This document shows positions 11,226-22,507 of a stretch of DNA of 64,000 bases, in pieces. The notes below the pieces were generated by a model. That model did no database searches and had not been told where the DNA came from. It saw nothing but the letters and a program-made list of their open reading frames with translations. Made by a program: the position numbers and the translations under genes. Origin of the DNA: Chlorophyllum brunneum (taxonomy: Eukaryota > Basidiomycota > Agaricomycetes > Agaricales > Agaricaceae); assembly GCA_963576785.1 (NCBI GenBank), contig OY756140.1:3720001-3784000 (forward strand). Reading direction: 5' to 3'. Every line of letters begins with the position of its first letter. Position 1 is the first letter of the stretch.

Positions 11226-11390
11226 GAATAGTACAGTACTATGCAGTAGCAGACAGACAATCCAACTTACTGATAAAGGGGTTAGTAGACTGGTGGGGGG
11301 TGCTAGTGGGATTGCTGTGAGGGTTGGGTGGAGCAAGGATAAAAATTGAGTAGATTATCTAAAGAATAAAGGAAATACATGCTGTTAGTA

Positions 11391-11719
11391 TACAGTGGGG
11401 ACAGAACCCTTTCAATAATTTCCAGTTCTGGACAAATTCTTGAATAACTGGTGAACTACTGAAGTGATTGAATCCATATTTTATTTGTAGATAGCTCTAC
11501 ATCTACCCTATGTTATTTATAAATATCATAATGTAAATATTCATTAATCCATAGCATCTCAGGAAATTTATATTACATTATGATATATATATTTAACATA
11601 GGGTAGATATAGGGCTATCTACAATTAAAATATGGATTCAATCACTTTAGTAGTTCACCAGTTATTCAAGAATTTGTCCAGAACTGGAAATTATTAAAAG
11701 GGTTTTGTTTCCTACTGTA
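11391..11719. mobile_element. Fold-back / MITE-like element with very long inverted arms at a TA site
   Basis: Two arms of about 145 bp are near-perfect reverse complements, separated by about 40 bp of AT-rich spacer. The ends read TACAGTGGGGACAGAACCC and, on the other strand, TACAGTAGGAAACAAAACCC, flanked by TA on both sides. CAGT ends and a TA target are features of Tc1/mariner-family elements, so this is probably a non-autonomous derivative. It has no open frame for a transposase. Confidence 0.75.
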
Positions 11720-12002
11720 TACTAATGTCTGGGATACAAAACCCTAAGACCTACAAGTAAAAACTATGCATAATAAGTCAATAATGACTATGGAGTCCCT
11801 TGAAACACTGTGATTGCTCAGCAATGTCCAGTAGCATAATTGGAGTGACTGTGATCAGTCAGCTCATGAAATACATGAGTAAGATAATGTGAGTCAGAGG
11901 ATGTAGCCTCAATGACAAATATTAGAGAGAGTATATTACTAATCTACTGAAGAGCTAGTCACATGGAATGCAGCTTAGAAAGTACAAATGACAACATAAG
12001 GT
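11720..12002. other. AT-rich stretch without a recognised gene
   Basis: Between the fold-back element and the family B LTR. No coding frame, RNA gene or repeat was recognised. Confidence 0.5.
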
Positions 12003-12280
12003 TGTAACAGAAACTGCCATGTACTTGGTTAGGTGGAGACTCAATACAAGCCTTTATCTAAACAATGCTGAAAGCCTTAAGACCTTAATTGCTAAGCTCT
12101 CTTCATTGCTCTCTGAGTTTAATAAACTTGCTCTATTGACTTAGGCTCATTTAGAGTAACAACTGTACACTTTACTAACATATTAGTCAGGACCAAGAAG
12201 TCTTCCTTTGGTACAATTTACAGGTTAGTTCATTGATATGTACCACCCCAGCTTAGGACCAGGCTAGGGTTACTATAACA
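12003..12280 (-). repeat. LTR-like repeat of family B, inverted copy
   Basis: The segment starts TGTAACAG and ends CTATAACA, so it has TG...CA ends with short inverted termini (TGTTA/TAACA-like). It is the inverse of the repeat at 9137-9445. The flanking five bases (AAGGT and ATACC) do not match, so no target duplication survives. Together the two copies form a large inverted repeat around 9.4-12.0 kb. Confidence 0.6.
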
Positions 12281-12660
12281 ATACCAATGAGTTGGTTCAA
12301 TCAGATCTCAACATATATATTCCATCATGAGGAGTTGGTAGTTTATCTTTTAGGCAGACAATACATCATGGCTGTCAAGAGACCCTCAGGGTCAATAGGT
12401 CAATCCCTGTGATATTAGAGTACATTAACCCTAAATGGTGTGGTGATACATGAGTCACCTGACACCAGATAACTGTGAGTATTAATCCCTACTATATACT
12501 GAGAATATCTGTCTCATTACACACAAATAATGCATATACACATGTTGAAGTTGTAGAATAATGAGTATAGATAACAAATCAGAGGAGATAGTCCAAGATG
12601 TAACAGGAGTATACATTGATTCGCAACACAAAGGATAAATGCAAGACTCAGGTGATACAC
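12281..12660. other. Transition between repeat region and gene region
   Basis: About 380 bp of AT-rich sequence with no recognised gene. Base composition rises sharply in GC from about 12,700, where the first host gene begins. Confidence 0.5.
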
Positions 12661-15600
12661 TCAGTGATAACCAGGTGGAGGCTCTGCCATATTCCTGATG
12701 TTCTCCATTTCTCGCCTTAATTGCTCCACTTCGGCTCTCAGATGCTCTGACCCAGAGTATGGGTTTGAGAGGGTTGACAATGCTGACACGCTGAGTGCCG
12801 ATTGATGAGTATGAGCAGATTGGTTCCGCCCGAGGGCCTCCCTCTGTTTGCTTGATAGCGGTACGGCGCCAGCAGCACCTGGTGGGGGCGAGATAGGTGA
12901 ACCCGAGCTCGTCTCAGTCTCTGAGCCTTGCGGTTGAGATACCCCGTCCCAGTCTGGGGTCCATTGAGTCAAGACGAAGGTGTTAGGCAATTGCGGCGTG
13001 CTGTCGTTATTAACCTTCGCGTAATTGGTAGGTCCGCCAGTGAAGGGTCGTGGTTTGGAATATTCGTCGTCGATAGGATCACTAGCAACAGCTTCTTGTT
13101 GCTGCTTACGTTTGCGCCAGAAGAAGAATATTGCACCAGCTACGATGAGGACGAATGCGAGCCCACCAATCACACCGCCCACGATTGCGCCGACGTTGAC
13201 CTTTTTAGAACCAGGGTCTGAGTCGGGGGAATCCATTGGGTTGGAGTTGATCCCGACGTTTTTCAAGCTACAACCGTTAGGATCAGGATATAATCAAAGG
13301 GAGAGAAAGACAATACGCGTAAGACGCACCTCATTGCCAATATAGCGAAAGCAGCGCCCTGGATAGCACTAGAAATCTCATCAATGTCTGGTTTAACTTT
13401 TAACTATTGCTCGGCGAGGACTGACGGACCTTCCCGTTGTCCCAGATAGGCGTTCTCCAGTTGACGCCTTGTACTTCACTGGTAGTGGAAATTTGTTGGT
13501 AACGTTGTATGCTTGGTGGTAGGTGGTCCTAATGAGCTGGTCCCGGATGGAATTCAGACCCGAAGGAATCGTCGCGGCAGTCATGAGGGACCAGTCTACG
13601 ATCTTATGTTAGTGTGTGGACAGTGCTGTGAGAACCCAACGTACGCGGATAGGCGACATCGGGCTGTGTGCTATCGAGGCTAAGGCTGAGGTCCGGAGCC
13701 GCTGTGAATCCAATCGTTAAACAATGCACGAGACATCCTTGTCCTGGTAGACACTCACTCGACTGCTGGCCGTAGAATTGAGCTTGACGGGTCAGGATCT
13801 GCACGGAGTAGATGATAAGGCTCTCCAATGTTAGGATATATAGATAACATACATCGTCTTCGATTAGACCCGTATCGAGCCAAATGGCAGGAAAGAGATT
13901 GTACATCAATGCCCAGGAGCTTGGCCGACCATAAGCCGCTTGTATGTGACTATCTGCCCCCGCAAGCTGTTTCCAATTCGCGATGAGGTCCGTGGCCTGA
14001 TCCTGAAAACGACCGTCGTCAGCATAAGCAAGCTTGAGACCCAGAGATGTGCGGACGAACCCTGAACGTGGTATTTGAGGGGTTCACAGCCTCGTTAATC
14101 TTCCCCATGGAATAGATACCCAGTATGCCCTTGAGGGCCAAATTTGACATATCCGGGTTGCCGAGACCATCAGCGGAGATGAAGCCTTGGGGGTGCAACG
14201 AATTCTGGACTAGGAAGTCTGCCCAGAGTTGTAACGTAGGATACTTTTGGAGATCATGAGTGTGAGGCATGTAATCTGACCCGTGAACTCACATAGCGAG
14301 AGAGGAGAGAGCCATCACCAGACTTGACTGCATAAGCATAGACCATGATGAGCATGTTTCCACAGCCTACGTCGCAAGGTAAGTGCAAGAAAAGGGGGAA
14401 AGTATCGCGAACACGTACTCTCGACTGCGAGCCGCTGAGTATCAGTGGTGTTGCCAAGGATAACGGGATAGGTGTCACCTGGAGGCATATCAGTACAACA
14501 ACTGCTACCGATGTGTAATAGCTTACCGAGATCGGGAGCGGCATAAGGATGGTCGTATTTGGAAGATGACTGAAAATCGAGCAGAGGTTGCAACAAGTCA
14601 TGGGCGAACGACGAATTAAAGTAAAGGAGTGCAGGGAAAGCGCCATAAATGACCTCGACTGGGTTTGCGCGCCTGTGCATAGTGAGAGTTGAGCCGGAAA
14701 GGTACGAGCATGGAGGTCGGTATTCACTCACAGAGACATCCCGATATCCTTCATGAAGATCTTCACATCGGACGGACTAGGTTTCCCTTTTTGGGTGGTG
14801 GGAATTGTAATAGCCATCGAGGCGAATACTTGTCTTGTTACGAGCGATAATATTCCAGTATACTCCTGAGAGATGGCCGAAGCGGCAGTGAGGACCTTGT
14901 CATCCAGAGCCTGGCTCCTAGTTCGAGCACTGGCAAAACCTTTCAGGAACGTAGAGATCTTGACATGATCTGTCAGTTGCTGTCGACGTTGATTCGAGAA
15001 CGACGTACTACTTCATTGATGCTCTGGTATGCTGACCAATAATAGGCGGACCGATTCTCGACAGACGAATTTGTCGCGTAAGTAACCAGGGGGTCACGCA
15101 CGAGACCAAGTGTCCACACCACAGGATCTGGCTGGTTGCCAGACGCTATGGTACCCAAGTCAACTGAGAAAGCAAAGACTGGCCAGTTACTAATAATAAT
15201 CAGTCGACTGTCGACCTGAACGTCATCATCAACCCACTTGGCTACCGCTCGGAAAGCAGTGTCTTTTGAGTTGGCCAAAGTCCCATTATTTGCGAATGTG
15301 TGACGACAGACGACGTCCGCAGCCGTCTGCCACGTGAGGCCAGACCGCTCCAGAGAATTTCAGAAAAAAGATTGAGCAAAGGCGCGGGAGTGCTGACCTT
15401 GGCTGTGGCATAATATCCCACTCCATCCTCAGGCATATCACCGTTGTCTACCACTGGCATGGACAGAGGGTTTTGCCGCTGGACATGGTGAGATACCATA
15501 TCGTCTAAGTCGTCTGTATCCCACTTCACTGGTGCTGTATCATCACTCGACACCCATTCTAGAGGGTACAAGAACCGTAAACTGCTTGTCCAGATATGAT

Positions 15601-16194
15601 ACCCAAGCCAGACTCACGCGCAGAAATATCGGAATACACTTGAACCGTGTGTGGCAGTGCATCACTTGAAGTGAATCCATCGATGTACATGTATGTGAAT
15701 GGGATAGATTGAAGAGTGTAATTGTTGGGCTGGATATCGTCAGAAACTCAAAAGGATCAATGAGTGAAGTGAGCATACTTCGATGGGACTGAGAAAAGTG
15801 ACGTTGAATTGGATGGGGCCGGCTTCAATTCTGAAGATACTCGTTGTAGGAGTGATCTCGCTCGTTAATGTTTTCGTAAAATTGAAGCCACTGTTACCCA
15901 TCCACTGAAAGGCTTGATTATCTACACGGATCATTCCAGCCCACCCAAACTCCTGCAAGCCACGGAAGTGAGTATCGCGGAGCCACGTTATGGTAAAGAT
16001 ATGCAACTTACCCGACTGGTCGTGAAGAAGTTTGGCCAGGCACCCTCGGGAGACCCTCCTTTGTTGCTGACGATCCATCCATGCAAGTAGGGGTTCTTTA
16101 TGGCAAGAGGTATATATCCTAGCTGGAAAGATGACTGGGCGAAGACCAGCAGCCCATGGAAGAGTACAACCTGGAAGAAGGGGGTAAAAAACAT
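12661..16194 (-). CDS. Glutaminase A-like secreted/membrane-anchored enzyme (DUF5127/DUF4965/DUF1793 type)
   Basis: A multi-exon gene. The first Met chosen (16194) opens a signal peptide, MFFTPFFQVVLFHGLLVFAQ. The N-terminal region has PLAIKNPYLHGWI and, after a phase-0 intron, EFGWAGMIRVDNQAFQWMG, the opening of fungal glutaminase A proteins. Downstream exons carry the family's galactose-binding-like and six-hairpin-type regions (for example AFSVDLG and SAYYWSAYQSINEVV). The last exon ends with a Gly-rich membrane helix (GAIVGGVIGGLAFVLIVAGA), a basic stop-transfer FFFWRKRKQQQ and a cytoplasmic Ser-rich tail. Family members hydrolyse L-glutamine to glutamate. Here the tail suggests a plasma-membrane ectoenzyme rather than a freely secreted one. 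At least eight exons; internal splice sites were not all fixed. Confidence 0.75.
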
Positions 16195-17106
16195 AGCGGC
16201 TGCTATGCTTCGGTAGTGTCGCCGTTCAACGTGTCGTGGAAGGTTTTCACCCCGTCGATGGAGCAATCGATGCCGTCTTGCCAGGTTACTAACGATATGA
16301 CCCTGCCATCACCCTCGAAACCCGAGAGTAGGTGATGGACATCATTGATAATACAAGCCGATCTGTCAGTATCTTCAATCGGCAGTGGGGCCCTGGGACG
16401 AGAACAGCCGTAAGGAGGTGGGGAAGCTTGCAACCAAGTTACATCAAATACTGAGACAGTTGGAGTCCAGGACATTGTCCAATGATTGTCCAATGCATTC
16501 CTAACAAAGGGCTTGCGAGGCCAGGGTGAGGCAGAGCACAAATCCGTTCCACGCCCTCCCATGAGAAAAAGAATATTCAATATGTAATCTCGGTTTCCCA
16601 GGGTCTGCCCAGTTGCCCCAACAACGTCATTTCCGCTCATGAAAAGAATCCGGCTGCAAACGTTGGGCGCATCATTACGACTCTGCCTCAGGTTCACACT
16701 CCATGAGATCATGACACAGGCCGTTTGCGGCTACACACGGTCATGGTCTCGACAACGACGCAAGCCACGAAATACCCAACGAATCGCCAACTTGAAAGCT
16801 GCAAGGGTTCACGACTTGGCAGTCTGGTCATACACGCTTCGACTTAGTAACAGTACCCGAAAGGCGCTGCCCACTGTGACCACAATCATCCCCCTGACTC
16901 GTAAGATTCGACTTATTATGCTCTGCATACAAGGGAGTCTGGTTGAACCCGGATTACACTTCAGTTTGGAGCGTCTTTCCAAATTGAATAGTTACGCTTT
17001 GTTGCACTCGTCAGATTATCAGCGGCCTCTCTTCCTCCCAGGCCCACTCTCGGGAAGCGAGACCATACCTCAAATCCACAAGCTATATTCCTGTGTCGAT
17101 GAGGCG
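16195..17106. other. Intergenic region upstream of the glutaminase gene
   Basis: No gene could be supported. A 169-codon minus-strand frame (16203-16712) lies here but has no domain and no signal of selection visible by eye. Confidence 0.4.
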
Positions 17107-17821
17107 TCATACTGCCAAAGTGGGAATACATGCAACTATGACACTAAATACCAATCCTATGAAATGGTTACTGTCCCGAATGCTGCTATCCCATCTCCTA
17201 CTCAGAGCTCCAGATGATTGCGTTCGACCAGGAATACTTGCAGTCTGAATTATAGTAGTGGCAGGAGTAAGAGATCCAGTGTACGAGGTGATCTCTGTGG
17301 GGCGATCAGCAGCCGCAATCATCTGTACGCAGGAACCGGCTGTCGTTCCTCGAAAATCGCATGACTTGGAAAATGTAGCGCCACCAGCAAGGTTTTCTGT
17401 GTACACTTCCGCAACACCAGAGGCGTCCTCAACAAACGTGACCGACTCAGAGTTATCAGATGGGGTAATCGATTTGATCAAGACTCACTTGTTGTTGTCA
17501 TTGGGATTGAACCGCCAGAAGAAAGGGTGTATGTGATCGTAGGGTTTGCAACCACAGTTCCAGTCCATACGATTTCTTCATCGTAGGTTGTCCTTCCATT
17601 AGTACCAACCTCAATTGCTGACGCCGCGAACGAGAATTCTCTGGAATCACTGGGGAACTGCATGGCTGCCGTATGTGTTGGAGATACGACACTGTAAAGT
17701 GTGACTGTGTCCGCAAGAGCTCCTTCAAACAGGCGATGAGTGCTTCGTCTAGTTCATACTCAAGCGAGAAACTACCAGAGAGGAGAGCTAAACTGGAAAA
17801 GCCAGTATGCAGTAATTTCAT
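17107..17821 (-). CDS. Small secreted, probably GPI-anchored protein, tandem family member 1 (splice frame doubtful)
   Basis: Exon 1 (17776-17821, 46 nt) encodes MKLLHTGFSSLALLS; exon 2 is 17489-17722; exon 3 ends at 17107. It begins with a signal peptide, continues with ADTVTLYSVVSP and EVGTNGRTTYDEE, and has SCDFRGTTAGSC and TASIPGRTQSSGAL before a hydrophobic tail (GLVFSVIVACIPTLAV), the layout of a GPI-anchored surface protein. It is the most divergent copy. The only AG for intron 2 (exon 3 at 17445) leaves the frame off by one base relative to VTFVEDASG, so this copy may be broken or spliced unusually. Family function unknown. Confidence 0.55.
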
Positions 17822-18195
17822 TACTCGACGTCTATGGGCTCGTGGATATGAGCCTATACCTCGTGCCTTGAACAGCCCTTCAGGATTAACGGGGAGTAGG
17901 GCCGAAATTATACCGAAGATGATTACACCATACCCCGCTCTGGGAGTCTTTCGGGAAGCCCTGCGAAGACACTTCGTGAGAGCCGTGACTGAGTACCAAG
18001 GACTAGTGAGTACTAATGTGTCGACACACACAAACACTAGTTGCCAGGAGCCTTGGAACAGACATGGGTCGGATCGAAAAAAATGACCGCAGGAGCCGCG
18101 CAGACTCAAGTTTATACCGCTACCCTCCTGACATAACGTCCAGGACGTTTAAGAATTAAGGAGCCTCCACACAAGATAGTACCCGACCCGGGCTA

Positions 18196-18921
18196 CTAAA
18201 AGACCAGTACTGTGATACCAAACATCAGTGCCATTAAATGACAAATACACCAACCCTTATTTACAAGGGCTCCCGAAGATTGCATTTGACCAGGAATACT
18301 CGCCGTTTCGGTGAGCGTGTATACAGGCGTGAGGGGGCCAATTGCGGTTGAGGTGGTAATCGACCCCATTAGGGGCCCGGAGCGAGTGCCAAACGCAAGC
18401 ACATCTACACAAGAACCTGCCGTAGTCCCTTGAAAGTCACACGACTCAGAGACCAACGTAGGCAGAGGTCCATGTTGCTCAGTCATTGTGTACACCTCCA
18501 CGAGGCCCGAGGCGTCCTCAACTAGCGTGGCTAATGATGTGCAAGTTTTGAGTCATAACCTATCCGACCAGGCCTTGGGGACTCACTAGTACTCACCTTT
18601 GTCCGGGTCTGGGATAGGAGTAGTAAAGGCCAAAGTGGTGGTAGGGTAGGCGAAGATTTCTTTAGTGACTTGGAATTCTTCAGTATAGGTTGTCTTTCCA
18701 TCAGTACCAACCCCGAGTGGCGAGGCCGTGTATGAGAGCCCAAAGGACACACTGGGGATTCCGGAGCGCGTAGATTGGGGAGCTACGATCCCGTAAAGTG
18801 TAACGGTCGTGGCAGAGAGAACACCTTTGAAGGAGAGTCAATTAATTGAATGCCTACTCGTCTATTGCAACTTACCAACAGAAAGAGCTGAAATAAGCAA
18901 GCTAGTTGGGAGTAACCTCAT
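18196..18921 (-). CDS. Small secreted, probably GPI-anchored protein, tandem family member 2
   Basis: Three exons (18876-18921, 18597-18824, 18196-18530) join in frame to 202 residues. The signal peptide is MRLLPTSLLISALSVG. The mature part has VLSATTVTLYGIVAP, GVGTDGKTTYTEE, then in exon 3 TLVEDASGLVEVYT, SCDFQGTTAGSC (a Cys pair that could form a disulfide), YTLTETASIPGQ and a Ser/Gly/Ala stretch (SSGAL) followed by a hydrophobic C-terminal tail, consistent with GPI attachment. Both introns are phase 1, as in all the copies. I do not recognise the family; it resembles none of the named surface-protein classes. A TATA box lies about 35 bp upstream of the start codon. Confidence 0.75.
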
Positions 18922-18953
18922 TATTCGTTAATGTGGACGCACCGACACCCAGG

Positions 18954-18961
18954 CCTTTATA
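18954..18961 (-). promoter_or_regulatory. TATA box of tandem family member 2
   Basis: TATAAAGG on the minus strand, about 35 bp upstream of the ATG at 18921. Similar TATA-like sites stand at the same distance from members 3 and 5, implying strong, regulated promoters and very short 5' leaders. Confidence 0.5.
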
Positions 18962-19480
18962 TTTTCTCGAGCGCGAAAGAACCAACCTGCTGACATCCAT
19001 GGAGCATCGCCGAGGTCGCGGCACGCGATAGAGAGCGTGGTTCCGTACAGCCTTTAATATTATTGGGGTGAAGAACCGCACATCCCCGATTATCGATTAC
19101 ATCACTTCCGCTTTACTCGATTTTATTTGACCGTGTATGCATGACGATCAGGACGGGAGTCTCTTGAATAATGGTTCAACCTTAAAGGCTTGAGGATGCC
19201 AGTCACTGCCCAGTCTGATCCCCACGCAAACATCGAGAAAGGATAACCAAAGGACTGAATGACCGACAGTGAGAGCATTGGGAGTACTCCTCAGCTGATG
19301 GCAAGAAACACGGCCATCATTGGCATACAAGTCTATAGCGAGTCGCGGACTGGGCTGGGACAGACCCAAGTTTGTAATGACAATCCCTCCTGACAAAAAT
19401 TTGACTAGTGTATTCGATTTCTTCTATGAAACAACGCAGGAACAGGGTTGGACTCACACACTGAGATACTCGACTCAAGA

Positions 19481-20201
19481 CTACCAAAACAGCAGTGCAA
19501 TACTAAACACTAATCCGAGTAAAGGATAACTATTCCGAGATTTACTGACAAAGGCTCTGGAAGACTGTGTTTGACCAGGAATGCTTGCTGTTTCGGTTAG
19601 AGTATAGAGGGGAGTAACAGTACCAGTATATGAGCCAGGGATCGGCCCGGGGGGCCAGTCAGTGCCAAATGCCTCAGCCTCTACACAAGTCGATTCTTGA
19701 AAATCACATGACAGGGACACCATCGTAGGTTGTGATGCACCATGTGACGGGTAGAATTCACTCATTGTGTACACCCTCACAAGGCCCGACGCATCTTCAA
19801 CCAACGTGGCTACAAAGGACAATAGTTGAGTGATAACTGGTGCACCAAGACTCGAGTGCTCACTGCTCACCTGTCACAAATGGGGCCGCACCACTGAAAG
19901 TCAGAGTCTCAAGGGTGTTAGATTCCGCGATGACCTCTTTCGTGACAGCTATTCCTTCAGCGTAGGTTGTCCTCCCATCAGTGCCGACACCGACTGGCGA
20001 AATTGAGTATGAAAATCCGGCAGACAGGTTGGGGGGGCTGGTGCCTGAGGGTCCCGCAGGTTCGACCTGGTAAAGTGTAACCGTGGTGGCAGAGAGTACT
20101 CCTTTGAACAGCGGTCAATTAGATATCTGCTTGTCTACCGAGTGAAGGAGCTTACCAACGGAGAGAACTGAAAAAACAAAGCTGGTATGGAGTAATCTCA
20201 T
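19481..20201 (-). CDS. Small secreted, probably GPI-anchored protein, tandem family member 3
   Basis: Exons 20156-20201, 19871-20101 and 19481-19809 join in frame to 201 residues. It has the family layout: signal peptide (MRLLHTSFVFSVLSVG), GVLSATTVTLYQVEP, a segment matching VGTDGRTTYAEG, TLVEDASGLVRVYT, then CDFQESTC (the Cys pair is closer than in the other copies), YTLTETASIPGQ, SSRAF and a hydrophobic end, LLGLVFSIALLFW. The conserved intron phases and the 46-nt first exon show tandem duplication. Function unknown; a cell-surface role is inferred from the signal peptide and tail only. Confidence 0.75.
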
Positions 20202-20244
20202 CATTCCCCCATGGACTGTTACGGTGAGTGCGCTAACAATACTG

Positions 20245-20252
20245 TATTTATA
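20245..20252 (-). promoter_or_regulatory. TATA box of tandem family member 3
   Basis: TATAAATA on the minus strand, about 45 bp upstream of the ATG at 20201, matching the spacing seen at member 2. Confidence 0.5.
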
Positions 20253-20442
20253 TCACAGCACCTTGTGGTTCTGGACAGCCATCAGAATCGAAGGGGGAAC
20301 GGTCCGGGAGTTACTGCTTACATGACATCCCGCTCTACTCGACTTCTTGCTTGGCTAGAAGCGAGAATGCGAGGATGCTCTCGGTTGATGCCAACAAACA
20401 TGGCTATCGCCGGCACACCATATACTCGGTGACTTGAACAAA

Positions 20443-20960
20443 TGGAGGGGAAAATAGATTTTGCTGGTTAGACAAGGAAACCGCGTGGCATGGTAAGGTC
20501 TATTGGTGTCGTTACAATGTAAAAGGAAGTCTGGCGGTTCATTGATAGCCCACTTGCACTGCCATTATACGGGTACTGTACAAGGGAGAGCATGATCATA
20601 ACCGAAGGCTGTACCTTGCGCTCGTTCTCAAGCTCCATCTGATAAAACCCATCAAGCATGGCATAAAGACAGCCTTCACTCGGCTATCAACTATATGTAT
20701 ACGTCGTTCCTGGGCTCGTGTTTACTTGCGTCATGTTTGTCGAACAGAACCAAAGTTACCACGAAGGTCACCTTCGATCGTGGCGAATAATAATACAGAA
20801 GTGATGCGACTCCATGGTGCTCGATGGCAAGTGAGTAGTAGAAAGATAATGAAGCTAACTTAGTGAGGTGCTCACGTTCCTCAGCTGGATGTAGGGAACT
20901 ATGGTAGGCAGCGCTAAGACGTTGATGTGGCGCACATGGCATTATTCACACGGAAATTTC
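20443..20960 (-). pseudogene. Degraded copy of the 3' half of a short-chain dehydrogenase gene
   Basis: The frame at 20691-20942 contains SFYYSLAIEHHGVASLLYY, which matches SLLLYQSLAIEHRGIAFSL in the intact dehydrogenase at 23718-24879. At DNA level the stretch around 20630-20710 also matches 23752-23860 (CTCCATCTGATAAAACC against CTCCATTCGATAAAAC, then GCATAAAGACAGCCTTC against GCATAAAAACCGTCTTC). Frames are broken, and no N-terminal NAD-binding half is present. It points to a duplicated block containing a dehydrogenase beside the GPI-protein gene. Confidence 0.6.
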
Positions 20961-21244
20961 GAGCTGCCATGAGGGGTGGTGCATAGTCGCTGACAAGTAG
21001 AACTCACAAATCGGGATCGTCATAAGCTGGATCTTGGGGAGGAAAACGAAGTGCACCGTGCTGTCGAACACAAGTAACAGGAAGGCATCCAGAGGGGCAG
21101 CTCACTCGTTCACCTGACCGCTTTCTGCAGTCGTTCTGTGCCACTTCGTATTGTCTATCCTTTCTTCCGTAGGAATGGCGTCACCTGGCGATTCTTGTGC
21201 AGGGGGCAATGCATAGACAATATACTCACAATAGTACTAAACAC

Positions 21245-21876
21245 CAGCCCCATTAAATAATCCAAGGATTATCGGCAGCGGCTCCTGAAGGTTTTGTTGG
21301 ACCAGGAATACTCCCTGTCTCAGTTATGGTGTAGAAGGGAGCAGGAGTACCAGTGTACATTATCTCGATCTATTTTCGGTTCCCGCGCGAGGAGTCAGTG
21401 GCCCCAAGTTCAAGCACGTCTACACAGGAACCGGTGCAGGTCCCATTGTGTACACCCTCACAAGGCCTGAGGCATCCTCAACTAACGTGTCTGAATAAAA
21501 TGTCCAAGGTTAATGCCAATAACTCGGGCGATCGAAGATTTGGGGGGCTCGCTAGTACCCACCTGCCACCGCTGGTGGAGGACTAATGGTAGAAGTGGTG
21601 CTGGTATAGCCGATGACCTTTTTAGTGATTTCCCATTCTTCGGCATAGGTCGTCTTTCCGTCTATACCAACGCCAATTGGTGAAATCGTGCAGATGGCCT
21701 CGGGACGTTGCTGTCTGTAGGTTGTGAACCCGCGACCCTGTAGAGTATAACCGTAGTAGTAGCAGAAAGGACTCCTTTGAATAACCATAAATCCGATGTC
21801 TGCTCGTCTGGAAAGTGAAGTGGCCTACCCATGGAGAGAGGGCCGAGATAAGCAAGCTAGTATGGAGTAGTCGCAT
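21245..21876 (-). pseudogene. Tandem family member 4, pseudogene
   Basis: Exon 1 opens with MRLLHTSLLISALSPW at 21876. In exon 2 the frame VLSATTTVILYRVAGSQPTD runs into a stop, while PIGVGIDGKTTYAEEW continues in another frame, so a frameshift lies near 21690-21720. In exon 3 the segment after VEDASGLVRVYTM lacks the part coding for the first Cys of the conserved pair, and the frame breaks there. TETGSIPGPTKPSGAA and a shifted piece of the hydrophobic tail (LMGLVFSTIVSIL) remain. At least two lesions make it non-functional. Confidence 0.75.
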
Positions 21877-22129
21877 TGATTGTCTATGTACTCGTTAAAG
21901 TGAGTACAGTTACACTGAGACAGAGGGATTTACATCTCCTCATGAGCAGTAACACCTTGTGGTTCTGGACAGCCTTCAGAATCAACGAGGCAGCGAAACC
22001 TCCGACTGGGATTGACAGCCGTATCACATCCCGCTTTGTTCTGCTATCAGGCTCCACTAGAATTCCCATCGAGACCAACCGAGCGGCAGAAAAATATGAC
22101 GAGTCATTGTTCAAATTCACTTACTGACA

Positions 22130-22215
22130 TCCATGAAAATTGTTCACCCAATAGCCGGAATGAGAGAATATTCATACCTGAAAGCTATATTTTGCATTCG
22201 CGAGCGCTCATGTAT
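22130..22215 (-). pseudogene. Short remnant of the dehydrogenase 3' end
   Basis: The sequence from CACCCAATAGCCGGAATGAG to CATACCTGAAAGCTATATTT closely matches 23690-23740 at the 3' end of the intact dehydrogenase gene. Only this end is recognisable. It is a second trace of dehydrogenase sequence between the tandem GPI-protein copies. Confidence 0.5.
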
Positions 22216-22507
22216 GTAATGATTAAGAATGCTCAGCGCTCAGCGCTGATTGCTCCGATGATATACAGTCAGATCTCCGGGGGCTACTTGGGTACTCGGG
22301 AGTCATTGTGCTGGGTTGAGTCCTATGCTCACATGGTTGTGTACGCAACGGAAACAAGTTGAATTAGAGCGTATCTGATCTACACAGGGAAAGTCACAGT
22401 AGTCCATGCAGGCTCAAGTCCCCTTCCCGACATAACTTCTATCGTGTAGACGAAGAGAAGCAAAAGCAACGAAGAAATGGGTCTTCATGCAAGCTATTCA
22501 ACCCACA

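Noticed and set aside
16203..16712. 169-codon minus-strand frame upstream of glutaminase A
   Set aside because: No domain, no signal peptide, overlaps the promoter region, and intron-free in an intron-rich genome; likely chance.
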